Source of the DNA: Urbifossiella limnaea
GTDB lineage: Bacteria > Planctomycetota > Planctomycetia > Gemmatales > Gemmataceae
Assembly: GCF_007747215.1 (NCBI RefSeq)
Contig: NZ_CP036273.1
Coordinates: forward strand, 496,001 to 560,000
Direction: 5' to 3'
Length of the DNA: 64,000 nucleotides
Shown: one piece after another, positions 25,103 through 33,927 of the stretch
How positions within the stretch are numbered: the first letter of the stretch is position 1
Layout of the letters: every line of letters begins with the position of its first letter
Translations under genes and position numbers: made by a program
Notes under the pieces: model-generated
What the model saw: the letters and a program-made list of their open reading frames with translations, nothing else
Told to the model about the DNA's origin: nothing
Databases searched by the model: none

Positions 25103-26686
25103 ATGCGCCCATTCCTGCTCCTCGGGTACGCCGCCGCCCTCGTCGGCGGCACGTACCTCGCCTACCGGCCCGTCTTCGACTCCGGCTTCGCCCTCGTCCA
25201 GGCCGAGACCGGCGACGGCATGCTGAACCACTACCTCCTCGAACACTCCTGGCTCAGCCTCGCCGACCCCGGCTACGCCGGCACGCTCACCCGGCCGCCG
25301 TTCTTTCACCCGGAGCGGTGGGCGTGGTGGTACTCCGAAACGCTGATCGGCGCCGCGCCCATCTACTGGGCGCTCCGCACCGTCACCGACGACCAGCTGG
25401 CGTACTCGTGGTGGATGATCGCCTGCTCGGCGCTGAACTTCGTCAGCTTCGCGGTCGTCGCCCGGCGGCTCGGCTGCGCCCACGCGGCGGCGGCCCTCGG
25501 CGCGGTCGGGTTCGCGTTCCTCGCCGTCGTGACCGAGCAGCAGAAGCACCAGCAGCTCATCCCGCGGTTCTGGATGCCGCCGGCCGTGTACTACGCCTGG
25601 CTCCTCGGCTCGGCCCCGTCCGCGCGTGCCCTCGGCCGGATGCTCGCGTGCCTGGCGCTGCAGGGCGTCACGTGCGTGTACACCGGCTGGTTCCTCGGCG
25701 TCGGGCTGGTCACCTTCGTGCCGCTGGCGGCGGTCCTCACCCCCGGCGGCCTGCGGAAGCTGCTCACGTTCGCCCGCACCGAGTGGAAGCCGGCGCTACT
25801 CGCGGCGGCGCCGGGGGTCGCGGCGCTGGCGGCGTTCTTCGCCCCGTACCTGCTGGTGAACCGCGGCTACTCGCGCGCCTACTTCGACACGCTGTACCTC
25901 ACCCCGTCGGCGGCCGGGTGGCTGACGCCGGCGAAGGGGACGCTGTGGTCCGGGCCGGCCGAGGCCGTGCTGCCGGTCGTGTCGTTCGAGTGCTGGCTGT
26001 TCCCCGGGTTCGCCGCCGTCGCGCTGCTCGTCGCGGCCGGGTGGTGGGTGCGGCGCGAACCGCACGCGCCGGGCCGGCCGCTGGCCGCGGCGTGCCTCGT
26101 CACCGCGGTCGTGTGGGCCGTGCTGTGCTCGCGCGTCGGCAGTACGTCGCCGTGGGCGCTCGTGCAGTACGTTCCCGGGGCCGGGGCCATCCGCTGCGTC
26201 AGCCGGGTGGTGCTGCTCGTGGACCTGTTCGCCGCGCTGGCCGTGGCCGTGTGGTTGACGCACGCGCTCGGGAGGCTGGGTGGGCGGTGGCGCGCCGCCG
26301 CCGCCGTGGCGGGGCTCGTCGTGGTCGTCGGCGCGGAGCAGCTGGGGCACGAGCCGCCGCTGACGCTCCGGGCCGACTACTACCCCGCGGTGGATTTGTG
26401 GGCGGAGCGGCTGCGCGGGGCGGACGCGGCGTACGTCGTGCCGCGGCCCGGGTTCTCGCAGGAGTACGAGGAGGTGTTCGCCATGTGGGTCGGGCTGCGG
26501 GCGAACGTGCCGGTGGTGAACGGCTACTCCGGCCGCCACCCGGCCGGCTTCCCGCTCGAGTACGCCGCGGAGGTGACCGACCCCGACGCCACCGTCCGCG
26601 ACTGGCTGACGGGGCGGTTCCGCGGCCGGGTGGTCGTGATCGACCGCGCCGACCCGGGCCGGCGGCGGGAGCTGGTGATCGAGTAG
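25103..26686 (+). CDS. Multi-pass membrane protein, GT-C glycosyltransferase-like
   Basis: 527 residues with about ten hydrophobic helices starting at residue 3 (FLLLGYAAALVGGTYLAY). The periplasmic loop after the first helix holds GDGMLNHYLLEHSW, and the C-terminal soluble part (about 420-527) contains AMWVGLRANVPVVNGYSG and a closing VVVIDRADPGRRRE. Topology, with one acidic first loop and a small C-terminal domain, resembles membrane mannosyltransferase-type GT-C proteins, but no DXD pair was confirmed, so the activity is inferred. A similar protein of different sequence is encoded at 59022-60932. It is divergent from recD2 and followed by a family A palindrome. Confidence 0.7.
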   Translation: MRPFLLLGYAAALVGGTYLAYRPVFDSGFALVQAETGDGMLNHYLLEHSWLSLADPGYAGTLTRPPFFHPERWAWWYSETLIGAAPIYWALRTVTDDQLAYSWWMIACSALNFVSFAVVARRLGCAHAAAALGAVGFAFLAVVTEQQKHQQLIPRFWMPPAVYYAWLLGSAPSARALGRMLACLALQGVTCVYTGWFLGVGLVTFVPLAAVLTPGGLRKLLTFARTEWKPALLAAAPGVAALAAFFAPYLLVNRGYSRAYFDTLYLTPSAAGWLTPAKGTLWSGPAEAVLPVVSFECWLFPGFAAVALLVAAGWWVRREPHAPGRPLAAACLVTAVVWAVLCSRVGSTSPWALVQYVPGAGAIRCVSRVVLLVDLFAALAVAVWLTHALGRLGGRWRAAAAVAGLVVVVGAEQLGHEPPLTLRADYYPAVDLWAERLRGADAAYVVPRPGFSQEYEEVFAMWVGLRANVPVVNGYSGRHPAGFPLEYAAEVTDPDATVRDWLTGRFRGRVVVIDRADPGRRRELVIE

Positions 26687-26693
26687 TTCCGCC

Positions 26694-26737
26694 GCCGCTT
26701 GCGGCGTAGCGCTGGGCAGCGATACGCCGCAAGCGGC
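26694..26737. repeat. REP-like inverted repeat, family A copy 2
   Basis: GCCGCTTGCGGCGTA at 26694-26708 is inverted at 26723-26737; the 14-base centre (GCGCTGGGCAGCGA) can form its own small stem. The arms match those at 958-991 base for base. It starts 8 bases after a stop codon, as does copy 1. Confidence 0.85.
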
Positions 26738-26756
26738 GAAATTCCGTGCCCCCGAT

Positions 26757-26784
26757 TTGACTTCCCCGAACGGGAGTTTACGAC
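26757..26784 (+). promoter_or_regulatory. Promoter for the ParB-like gene
   Basis: TTGACT at 26757-26762 and TACGAC at 26779-26784, 16-bp spacer, about 40 bases before the ATG at 26823. The nearby TTATAC at 26785-26790 is an alternative -10 only with an overlong spacer. Confidence 0.45.
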
Positions 26785-26822
26785 TTATACGCCCATTCAC
26801 TACTCACATCCCGGAGCCCGTC

Positions 26823-27392
26823 ATGCCCCCGTTCGAGGTCCGCGTCCTGCCGATCGCGCAACTCCAGCCCGCCGCGTACAACCCCCGCAAGCCGCTGAGC
26901 CCCGCGTCGCCGGCGTACCGCAAGCTGAAGGCGAGCCTCGCCGAGTTCGGCCTCGTCGAGCCGCTCGTGTGGAACGAGCGGTCCGGCCGCGTCGTCGGCG
27001 GCCACGCCCGGCTGCGCATCCTGAAGGACCTCGGGTACGCCGAGGTGCCGGTGTCGGTGGTGCGGCTCGACGACGCGCGGGAGAAGGCGCTGAACGTGGT
27101 GCTGAACAACCAGGAGGCGCAGGGCCGCTACGACCCGGCGAAGCTCGCGGAGCTGCTGGAGGGCCTGACCGGCCTGCCGGAACTGGCGATGACCGGGTTC
27201 GACGAGTCGGCCCTGGCGGCGCTGCGGCTGGAGCCCGTCGGGGCGGAACCCGCCGCGGACGCCGACCCGGACCGCGTCGAGGTGACGCTGGTGACCGACG
27301 CCGGCACGTGGGACGCGCTCGGCCCGCGGGTGGACGAGCTGGTGGCGGAGTTCGACCTGGTGACGCACGTCCGCCGCGGGGCGGGGGCGTAG
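26823..27392 (+). CDS. Stand-alone ParB N-terminal-domain protein
   Basis: 189 residues. The ATG at 26823 follows CGGAGCCCGTC, a clear ribosome site. The ParB/sulfiredoxin fold is complete: LQPAAYNPRK with the conserved NPR at 20-22, EFGLVEPLVWN, then GGHARLRILKDLGY at 59-72, which corresponds to the ParB nucleotide-binding box. There is no helix-turn-helix or C-terminal dimer domain, so this is not a chromosome-partition ParB. Small proteins of this kind are often found near phage methyltransferases, but none is here. They may bind or hydrolyse nucleotides as ParB does CTP. It is convergent with the lipoprotein operon, whose stop directly abuts it at 27393. Confidence 0.85.
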   Translation: MPPFEVRVLPIAQLQPAAYNPRKPLSPASPAYRKLKASLAEFGLVEPLVWNERSGRVVGGHARLRILKDLGYAEVPVSVVRLDDAREKALNVVLNNQEAQGRYDPAKLAELLEGLTGLPELAMTGFDESALAALRLEPVGAEPAADADPDRVEVTLVTDAGTWDALGPRVDELVAEFDLVTHVRRGAGA

Positions 27393-28340
27393 TCAGCGCG
27401 GCCGGCCGGTGGGGGCGTCGAACCGGGCCCCGGCCAGGTCGATTGCCGGCGTGCCGAGGTTCGTCGGCCGGCTGAACAGGACGGCCCGCCGGTCGGCCGC
27501 CTGCTCGGCGTTCGCCGTGCCGCGGTCCAGCGTCATGTCCATCTCGAACTTCGGCTCCTCCCACTTCAGCACGAGCCGCGTCGGGTACTGCGTCACCGCC
27601 CGCTTCCCGTCCGCGGTCACCCCCGCCGCGATCGTCTCGGCCGAGCGGATTTCGGCGGTGGCGATGGCCGCGCGCTTGGCGTCGCGCAGAACGTGCCGCT
27701 TCACCTGCGAGCGGTTCCCCGTGGCCGGCTCGCCGTCGAAGACGATCTCCTTGCGGACCGGCACGCCGTTCGGCGCCACCGCGTTCCAGCCCAGGGTGTA
27801 GGTCCGCTCGCGGTCGTCCACCTTCACGTCGTACTGGCCGCCCTCCGGGAGCTTCGTCATGCCGAGCGCCTGCATCACCCAGTCGGGCTCGAACGGCATG
27901 CCGCCGGGGATCTTGGCCCGGCCGCTCTCGAAGTCGGAGTGCGAGGCGTACACGAACAGCGGCTCGCCGGCGCCGCCGGTGTACACCCAGAACTGCTCGG
28001 GGTTCGAGCCGAGGTCGATCTTGCCGGCCATCTTCCCGCCGGCGATCAGGCGGAAGCAGCGCGGCTGGGCGGCGGCGAGGTTGCCCTCCAGGCTGACCGA
28101 AATGGGGATGCCCTTGCCGGACACGCGCATCCGCACGTCGCTGTACTCGACGGACTGGAGCGCGTCGGCCCGCTGGTTGACGAACCGGACGAACTCGGAC
28201 GCCGGCCGGTCGGGGAGGCGGCCGCCGGGCGTGGGGCGCGGCTGGCCGACCTGGTCGCGCCACTCGCGCATCCAGTTGCACCCGACGGCCGGGCACAGGA
28301 GGGCCGCGGCGACGAGGAGCCGGAGGTCGCGCACGCACAT
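27393..28340 (-). CDS. Planctomycete lipoprotein of unknown function
   Basis: 315 residues from the ATG at 28340, preceded by GGAGAGC at optimal spacing. The signal peptide ends AVGC with C21 as a likely lipidated cysteine. The mature part begins with DRPASEFVRFVNQRADALQSVEY and continues as beta-rich sequence (ISVSLEGNLAAAQPRCFRL and GNPEQFWVY-like strands), recalling the outer-membrane-lipoprotein-sorting-like LolA/LppX fold, although the assignment is tentative. It is the second gene of a two-gene unit: the upstream gene stops only 14 bases away and contains the ribosome site in the gap. Its stop abuts the convergent ParB-like stop. Confidence 0.8.
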   Translation of the reverse strand: MCVRDLRLLVAAALLCPAVGCNWMREWRDQVGQPRPTPGGRLPDRPASEFVRFVNQRADALQSVEYSDVRMRVSGKGIPISVSLEGNLAAAQPRCFRLIAGGKMAGKIDLGSNPEQFWVYTGGAGEPLFVYASHSDFESGRAKIPGGMPFEPDWVMQALGMTKLPEGGQYDVKVDDRERTYTLGWNAVAPNGVPVRKEIVFDGEPATGNRSQVKRHVLRDAKRAAIATAEIRSAETIAAGVTADGKRAVTQYPTRLVLKWEEPKFEMDMTLDRGTANAEQAADRRAVLFSRPTNLGTPAIDLAGARFDAPTGRPR

Positions 28341-28354
28341 GGGCCGCTCTCCTG

Positions 28355-28846
28355 TCACTGCCACCCGAGTACCCGGAACACTTCGGCCTGCACGGCGGCG
28401 ACCTGCGCGTCGGTCAGGTGCGGGTCGGCCACGTGGTGGACGGCGCCGCCGCGGGCGTCGCGGACGACCACCACGTCGCCCCCGGCCGCGTCGCGGACCG
28501 CGTCCTCGAACTTGAACCGCTTCCGCCGCATCAGCAGCAGCGCCGCCACGTACCGGAAGTTCAGCCCGTCCGGGTCGGCGGTGCCGGCCAGGCGGTCGAA
28601 GGCGTCCACGAGCACGTCGTCGTTCACCACCGGCTTCCGCGGCTTGTCGGCCGCGGCCGGCACCTTCCCCGCCCAGTAGGCCACGACCCCGGCGGGCGGC
28701 CCGGCCCAGGCGTCGGCGGCGGTGTCGGTGCGGACCAGCTTGCCGGCGTCCTCGCGGAGCACGGCGTAGAACCGGTCGCCGGGCTTCAGCTCGCGGCCGG
28801 TCGCGGCACACGTCCGGGCCGGCCCCTGGATGTCGTACTCGGTCAT
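28355..28846 (-). CDS. Conserved planctomycete protein with paired N-terminal cysteine motif
   Basis: 163 residues from ATG 28846 (MTEYDIQG); ATG 28858 would add four. No named family is recognised. The start region CAATGRELKPGDRFYAVL looks like a small treble-clef or zinc-ribbon half, although only one cysteine is present, so metal binding is uncertain. The middle segment YVAALLLMRRKRFKFED is a strong helix. It ends with VADPHLTDAQVAAVQAEVF. No signal peptide, hence cytoplasmic. Operon with the lipoprotein gene 14 bases downstream, which suggests a linked, perhaps envelope-related, role. Confidence 0.75.
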   Translation of the reverse strand: MTEYDIQGPARTCAATGRELKPGDRFYAVLREDAGKLVRTDTAADAWAGPPAGVVAYWAGKVPAAADKPRKPVVNDDVLVDAFDRLAGTADPDGLNFRYVAALLLMRRKRFKFEDAVRDAAGGDVVVVRDARGGAVHHVADPHLTDAQVAAVQAEVFRVLGWQ

Positions 28847-28898
28847 CGCCCGTTCCATCGTACTCCGCGACTCCGGCCTGTAGCCGCGCCCACCCGCG

Positions 28899-30335
28899 TC
28901 AGCGCGGCGGGGCAGTGGGCCGGGCGGGTGAAGCTGTAGCGGTCGGGGGGGACAGGACGGCGTCCACCTGCTCCCGCACCAGGTACCCCGTCTCGGCCCC
29001 GACGCCGGCGAACACCCACCGCACCACCCCGTCGCGGTCCACCACCACGAACCGCGGGAACGTCTCCACCCCGTACAGGTCCGCCGCCGAGGAGCCGTCG
29101 TGAACCGGGACCGTCAGCCGCCGCCGGGCCACGTCCTTGGCCGCGAGCGCGGGGTCGGCGAAGACCGCCAGCGGGGCCACGGCCACCCGGCCGGGCTCGC
29201 GCTTGGCCAGCGCGTCGGCCACGCACAGCGACAGCTCCGCCGTCTCCTGGCCGGGCATGAAGAAGACCAGCACGACCGCCTTGCCGCGGTGCGCCGCCAG
29301 GCGGAAGTCGCCGGCGCGGAAGTCGGGCGCCGGCCGGCCCACCTCGGCCCGCGGCACGGGCGCCACGGCCGCGGCGGGAACCAGCACCGGCGCCGGCAGC
29401 GCCTCGCCGCGGCGGGCGGCGTCGAGCCGGCGGCGGACGGTCTGCGCCGCCTCGCGGTACGGCGTGCCGGGGGCGGTGTCCTTCAGGAACTCGTCGAGCC
29501 GCGCGAGCCGCGCGGCGAACGGCTGCGGCCCGAGCCGCACCGCCTCGCGCATCAGCGGCTCGGCCTCGGCGCCCATCGCGTAGGCCGTTTCGACCTCGGC
29601 CCGGTAGCGGGCGAACGTCGGCCCCTGCAGCCGGGTGTGCGTCCGCAGTTCGTACTGCGTTTCGACGCGGATCGCGTCCGCGGGGTTGAGCCCGTCGCGG
29701 TGGCGGACCACGCGGTGAACGCGGCGCGCCGAGCCGTCGGCGGTCGAGGCCCACACGGTCTCCGTGCGCTCCCACGCGGTGACGGCGCCCTCCGGCCGGT
29801 CCCACGTCGCCGACTTCTGCACGCCGCGCAGCTCGACGCAGCGCTCGTTGCTGACGAACTTGACCTGGCCGGTCTGCCAGCTGATGTCGGGCCGGCCGTG
29901 CTCCGCGGTGGTCCAGGTGTCGGCCCGGCCGCGCGGCGGGAAGGCGCCGAGCTCGACGGGGGCAAAGGCGTCGAGCGGCGGCGGCGGCAGGGCGCGGCCG
30001 GGCGTGTCCGGCGCGAACCGCAGCGGCGCCGGGCCGGTCGGCAGGAGCAGGTGCGTGGTGCCGTCCTCGTGGATGCGCACGAGGTCGAGGCGGGCGACGG
30101 GCGGGTTGCGGTCGTCGCCGCGGAGCAGCGTGAGGACGGCGGCGTCGGCCCGGCCGGGGAGCTTTTCCAGCACCAGGACGCGGACTTCGAGCTCGTGCTC
30201 GCGGCGGAAGCGGGTGCCGGGCCGGTCGATGCTCTCGCGGACGGTGCCGGCGTAGACGTACTCGGCGCCGCGCTCCAGGGCGGGGCCGGGGGCGGCGGGG
30301 GCGAGCAGCGACAGCGAAAACAGTCCGGCGAACAC
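28899..30335 (-). CDS. Exported protein with C-terminal redoxin fold lacking CxxC
   Basis: 478 residues from a GTG at 30333-30335 with GGAGGCGCCC directly upstream, a strong Shine-Dalgarno. The signal peptide is MFAGLFSLSLLAPAAPGPA. About 280 residues of beta-rich sequence follow, then a TlpA/redoxin-like domain from about 345: VGRPAPDFRAGDFRL, GKAVVLVFFMPGQETAEL, and GVETFPRFVVVDRDGVV with the conserved cis-proline region. The place where thioredoxins carry WCxxC reads FMPGQETAE, so there are no active-site cysteines. It is probably a structural or binding protein. It is a single gene with 84 bases to the next minus-strand stop upstream. Confidence 0.8.
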   Translation of the reverse strand: MFAGLFSLSLLAPAAPGPALERGAEYVYAGTVRESIDRPGTRFRREHELEVRVLVLEKLPGRADAAVLTLLRGDDRNPPVARLDLVRIHEDGTTHLLLPTGPAPLRFAPDTPGRALPPPPLDAFAPVELGAFPPRGRADTWTTAEHGRPDISWQTGQVKFVSNERCVELRGVQKSATWDRPEGAVTAWERTETVWASTADGSARRVHRVVRHRDGLNPADAIRVETQYELRTHTRLQGPTFARYRAEVETAYAMGAEAEPLMREAVRLGPQPFAARLARLDEFLKDTAPGTPYREAAQTVRRRLDAARRGEALPAPVLVPAAAVAPVPRAEVGRPAPDFRAGDFRLAAHRGKAVVLVFFMPGQETAELSLCVADALAKREPGRVAVAPLAVFADPALAAKDVARRRLTVPVHDGSSAADLYGVETFPRFVVVDRDGVVRWVFAGVGAETGYLVREQVDAVLSPPTATASPARPTAPPR

Positions 30336-30433
30336 GGGCGCCTCCGGCGGGCGGCACGGTATACCGCGCCGGCCGGCGGACGCAACCGCAGTCGGGAGGT
30401 GGGTAAGCGGGGCAGGCTGGAGCCCGCCGGCGG

Positions 30434-32146
30434 TCAGCGGAAGGCAACCGCCGCCAGCCGCCGCAGCTCGGCGGCCACGTCCGCGCCCTCGTAGAAGGAC
30501 AGCCACCCGCGCACCGCCCGCGCCTCGCCCGGCGGGCAGTCTTCGACCACCGGGTCGGCGTGGACGCACGGGCACGGCGGGTTCCCCCACGCCCGCCCGC
30601 ACCGCTCCCAGCCGGTGACGACCCAGCGCCGCCCGGTCGCGTCGCGGCACGCGGCGAACGGCGCGGCCAGCACCTTGTTCTCGTTCGTCCGCGCGTCGAA
30701 GCCGGTGAGCCCGGCGAGCATCACGCACATCTGCACCCGCAACCCCGTCAGCTTCTCCGCCGACCCGTTCGCCACGCGAAACGTCATCCGCACGCCGTCC
30801 GCGCCCGGCGCCACCGTCGCGGTCAGCGTCACCTTGTTGGGGAACGTGCGCTCCAGTGACAGGCTGCCGTCACGGCCGCGCGTCCACTCCAGCGGCGGCA
30901 GCGTCACGGTCCGCCGGTCCCAGGTGGTCGGGATGTGGGTGTGGGCGAGGTACAGCAGCTCGGGCCGCTTCGGCTCCGGCTCGAACCACACGGCCTCGGG
31001 CACGTCGGCGACCGCGTACCCGCCGCCGGGCCACGGCGCGAAGACGCTCGCCTTCGCCTCGCGCTGCGGCCGGATGGCCCCGTCGCGGAAGCCGATTCGG
31101 GGGTGCCGCCCGCCGGGGTACGGCAGCACGAGCAGCCGGTCGCCCGCCTTCCGCTCCGGCGCCGGGCCGAGCTTCAGCCGCGCCGCCGCGGCCGTCACCT
31201 CGTCGGCGGTCAGGCCGAGTGCGGCACCCGCCTCGGCCGGGGTGAAGCGGTGGTGCGTCAGCGCGTTGTCCAGCCAGTACCGCAGGTCGGCGTCGTCCTT
31301 CGCGGGGCGGGCGTTGCCGCCGTCGGCCTTCCGCTCCAGCAGCCGCTTGCGGTCCTCGATCACGCCGAACGGGTCGGTCGGCGTCACGCCCGCGTCCACG
31401 TAGCGGGCCAGGTCGCGCATCGCGATCACGGTGTACCGCTCGTCCGCGAGGTGCTTCAGGAACGCCTCGAACGTGTCGGCCTTCGTGCTGACCCAGTCGT
31501 GCGCCGTGTCCGGGACGCCGTGGAATTGCAGCACGGCGATCTTGCCGCCGCGGGCCTGCGACACCGCCGCCTTCAGGTCGTCGAGCGTCCAGTGCGGGCG
31601 GGCGTCGCCGGCGGTCGGCACCAGCAGCGGGTGGTCGAGGCCCGGCTCGTAGGCGAAGCCGCGGCCGTCCTTGTACGGGTGCTCGGGGCTGCCGCCGCGG
31701 CGCGCGAAGCGGATGCCGTGCTCCTTCAGCACCGCCAGCGCGTCGCGGCTGATCGCGTTGCCGGGGTACGCGAAGCTGACCGGCTTCGGGATGCCGTGCT
31801 TCTCGCACAAGGCGTCGATGCCGCGGAGCTGGGCCGGCAGGTCGCGCAGCGTCTTGTCGGTGACGGACGTGTGCCCGAGGGTGTGGTTGCCGACCTCGAA
31901 GCCGTCCGTGTGCAGCCGGGCCATCTCGGGCCAGCTCATGTAGTCGCGGGTGTTCGTGGCCGCGTCCCACCCCTGGGTGACGAAGAACGTCGCGCCGAAG
32001 CGGTGCTTTTGCAGCAGCGGCCGGGCCACGGTGAAGTGCGACTTGCTGGCGTCGTCGAAGGTGAGGACGACGAGGCGGTCGGGGATCGGCTCCAGGGCGC
32101 GGGCCGGGGCGGCGAGCGCGAGGAGTGCCAGGAGGGATCGGGTCAC
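30434..32146 (-). CDS. Secreted polysaccharide deacetylase (NodB/CE4 fold)
   Basis: 570 residues. The signal peptide is MTRSLLALLALAAPARA. The NodB homology domain covers about 22-230. Motif 1 is TFDDAS, with the catalytic and first metal aspartates. Motif 2 is GNHTLGHTS, giving the two metal histidines. Motif 3 is AYPGN, and the late LQFHGV histidine is also present. The C-terminal 320 residues are beta-rich and unique, including VTLPPLEWTRGRDGSLSLERTF, possibly a carbohydrate-binding part. Substrate may be N-acetylated cell-surface glycan. The downstream stop is 12 bases from the neighbouring small secreted protein, which lies upstream in the same direction, suggesting an operon of the two. 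Confidence 0.88.
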   Translation of the reverse strand: MTRSLLALLALAAPARALEPIPDRLVVLTFDDASKSHFTVARPLLQKHRFGATFFVTQGWDAATNTRDYMSWPEMARLHTDGFEVGNHTLGHTSVTDKTLRDLPAQLRGIDALCEKHGIPKPVSFAYPGNAISRDALAVLKEHGIRFARRGGSPEHPYKDGRGFAYEPGLDHPLLVPTAGDARPHWTLDDLKAAVSQARGGKIAVLQFHGVPDTAHDWVSTKADTFEAFLKHLADERYTVIAMRDLARYVDAGVTPTDPFGVIEDRKRLLERKADGGNARPAKDDADLRYWLDNALTHHRFTPAEAGAALGLTADEVTAAAARLKLGPAPERKAGDRLLVLPYPGGRHPRIGFRDGAIRPQREAKASVFAPWPGGGYAVADVPEAVWFEPEPKRPELLYLAHTHIPTTWDRRTVTLPPLEWTRGRDGSLSLERTFPNKVTLTATVAPGADGVRMTFRVANGSAEKLTGLRVQMCVMLAGLTGFDARTNENKVLAAPFAACRDATGRRWVVTGWERCGRAWGNPPCPCVHADPVVEDCPPGEARAVRGWLSFYEGADVAAELRRLAAVAFR

Positions 32147-32158
32147 GGCGGCACCGGC

Positions 32159-32662
32159 CTACTTCTTGGGGTGGGCGGGGAGCTTGAAGTCGCTCTTGTC
32201 CGGGTGCTCGCTCTTCTCGCCGACGAGCACGCGGTACGGCGGGGCCGGGAGGCCGTCGATCTTCAGCTTGAAGGTGAGCGTCTTGGCGGTGGTCGCGGCC
32301 CGGAACACGGCCTCGTCGGTGGCGCCGTACGTCTTGAACTCGAAGTCGAAGCCCTTGCCGTCGGCCGTGGCCTTGAGCGTGTCGGCGACCCTGCCCCGGG
32401 CCTCCAGCTTGCCGGGCTCGACGGTCAGCTTGCCGTCGCAGCGGACGGTGCCGCTGAAGACCATGAGCACGTCCTTCTTGCCGGTGCTGTTCTCGGTGCT
32501 GCTGCGGAGGTGCCACTTGCCGTCGGCGTGCCAGATGCGGAACGCCCCGACGCCGCCGCGGGCGTCCTCCTTGGGGAAGCCGAACGGGTAGGGGTCGGCG
32601 GCGCTCGACCCGGCGGCGCACACGAGGCAACAGGCGGCGACGGTGGCGAAGACGTGACGCAT
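32159..32662 (-). CDS. Small secreted protein, unknown
   Basis: 167 residues. Signal peptide with an AxA-type site after GSSAA, then DPYPFGFPKED. Beta-rich throughout (WHLRSSTENSTGKKDVLMVF, then DFEFKTYGATDEAVF), ending in a lysine-rich tail DFKLPAHPKK. No family recognised. Its stop is 12 bases before the deacetylase start, so the two are probably co-transcribed and co-exported. Could be a periplasmic binding or accessory protein for the deacetylase. Confidence 0.8.
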   Translation of the reverse strand: MRHVFATVAACCLVCAAGSSAADPYPFGFPKEDARGGVGAFRIWHADGKWHLRSSTENSTGKKDVLMVFSGTVRCDGKLTVEPGKLEARGRVADTLKATADGKGFDFEFKTYGATDEAVFRAATTAKTLTFKLKIDGLPAPPYRVLVGEKSEHPDKSDFKLPAHPKK

Positions 32663-32723
32663 GAGGGTATCGGACCACGCGGCGGCGGCGCCGGCAAGCG
32701 AAAAGCGCGGCGGCGCCGCCGCG

Positions 32724-33647
32724 TCACCGCTTCCGCGGGGTGAGGAACTGGGTCAGGTCGAGGCCGTCCTTCCCCAGATAAGCGTCGAGCGGCTCGACGC
32801 GGCCGCCGCGGGCGCGGACGCCGGCCAGCGCCTTCGTCATCTCCGCCCACCAGATCACGGATAGCGCGTCCGGGTCGCGGGCCTTCAGCGTGCGGTACGC
32901 GGCCAGCTGCGCCAGGAAGTCGTCGGCGTCGGCGCGGGCCTGCCGCACCTGCCCGTCGCGGAACACGAGCGCTTCCTGCTCGAACTTGTACTTCAGCGCG
33001 TCGGCCTGCCGCCGCCGCTGCTCGGCCTCCTGCCGGGCCTGGAACTCCTTCGTGCGGATGCCGGTCTGGGCCTGCGTCACCCGCTCGAAGTCCACCCGCA
33101 CCTCGTCCGGCGGCGCCAGCCCGGCCACGCTGACGCGCTGCACCCGCACGCCGAGCCGCAGCCGGTCCACGCGCCCCGGCAGCCGCGCCATCACCCACGC
33201 GGGAAGCTCCGCGCTGCCGGTCAGTAGCGCCTCATCGACGCCGCGGCCGGCCGCCCACTCGGCCGCCGCCGCCTCCGCCTCGCGGGCCAGCTCCGCGTCC
33301 ACGCGGTCCTGGTGGATGACGTAGTCGTCCAGGTCCTGGTCCGTCTCGCTGATGGCGTAGTCGACGACGAGGCTGACGTTGACGAGGTTCTGGTCGCCGG
33401 TGAGGAATTGCCCGGCGTCGGGTGCCTCGGAGGTGGCCCCGGCCTTCACCTGCCGCGCCGTGCGGACGGGGACGCGGTCCACGCGGTCGATCCCCCACGG
33501 CAGGCCGACCCACAGGCCGGGGTGCGGGCGGGCGACGACCTGCCCGAAGCGGCGGACGACGGCGCGCTCCTCCGGCCGCACCTGGGCGAGGCCGGTGAGG
33601 AGGTACGCGCCGAGCGCGAGCGCCAGCAGCAGGCGGGGGCGACGCAT
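32724..33647 (-). CDS. SPFH/HflK-like membrane protein
   Basis: 307 residues from the ATG at 33647. One N-terminal helix (about 4-20, LLLALALGAYLLTGLA) precedes an SPFH domain: VRPEERAVVRRFGQVV, GLWVGLPWGIDRVDRV, then FLTGDQNLVNVSLVVDY, the HflK/HflC pattern. A coiled-coil of charged heptads (EFQARQEAEQRRRQADALKYK) follows. HflK/C form membrane cages that restrain FtsH; usually two genes are paired, but only one is present here. It sits alone on its strand, with a composite inverted repeat upstream. Confidence 0.88.
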   Translation of the reverse strand: MRRPRLLLALALGAYLLTGLAQVRPEERAVVRRFGQVVARPHPGLWVGLPWGIDRVDRVPVRTARQVKAGATSEAPDAGQFLTGDQNLVNVSLVVDYAISETDQDLDDYVIHQDRVDAELAREAEAAAAEWAAGRGVDEALLTGSAELPAWVMARLPGRVDRLRLGVRVQRVSVAGLAPPDEVRVDFERVTQAQTGIRTKEFQARQEAEQRRRQADALKYKFEQEALVFRDGQVRQARADADDFLAQLAAYRTLKARDPDALSVIWWAEMTKALAGVRARGGRVEPLDAYLGKDGLDLTQFLTPRKR

Positions 33648-33696
33648 GGCGTCACGGGTACGGATTCGCCCGCGCCCGGCCACCGGTCCGGTGCCT

Positions 33697-33893
33697 TCAC
33701 CCCGAAGGGGTGACAGCCCTCAGCCCAGGGCAAGGGTGCGCAGCACCCGCCGCCTTGGGTACGGGGTGCGAATGGCCGTGCAGGCTGAAGGCCTGCGAGC
33801 CGGCTCGCAGGCCTTCAGCCTGCGGGGGTGGTTTGCGGCGCGGACCCAGGGCGGCGGTCGCTGACGCTCCCTTGCCCTGGGCTGAGGGCTCCC
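33697..33893. repeat. Composite cruciform-forming repeat (about 200 bp)
   Basis: Nested inverted repeats: a small hairpin TCACCCCGAAGGGGTGA at 33697-33713, outer arms AGCCCTCAGCCCAGGGCAAGGG near 33714-33736 with their inverse near 33868-33891, an imperfect middle pair, and a perfect 22+22 palindrome at 33780-33823. This has the look of a dispersed planctomycete intergenic repeat. A reading frame can be drawn across it on the minus strand, but it follows the repeat and has no independent support. Confidence 0.75.
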
Positions 33894-33927
33894 AGGCCTT
33901 CGGCCTGAAACCGAGACCCGGCCACGG

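Noticed and set aside
26823-27392. Chromosome-partition ParB
   Set aside because: No parA, no helix-turn-helix, no parS-like palindromes; only the N-terminal nucleotide-binding domain is present.
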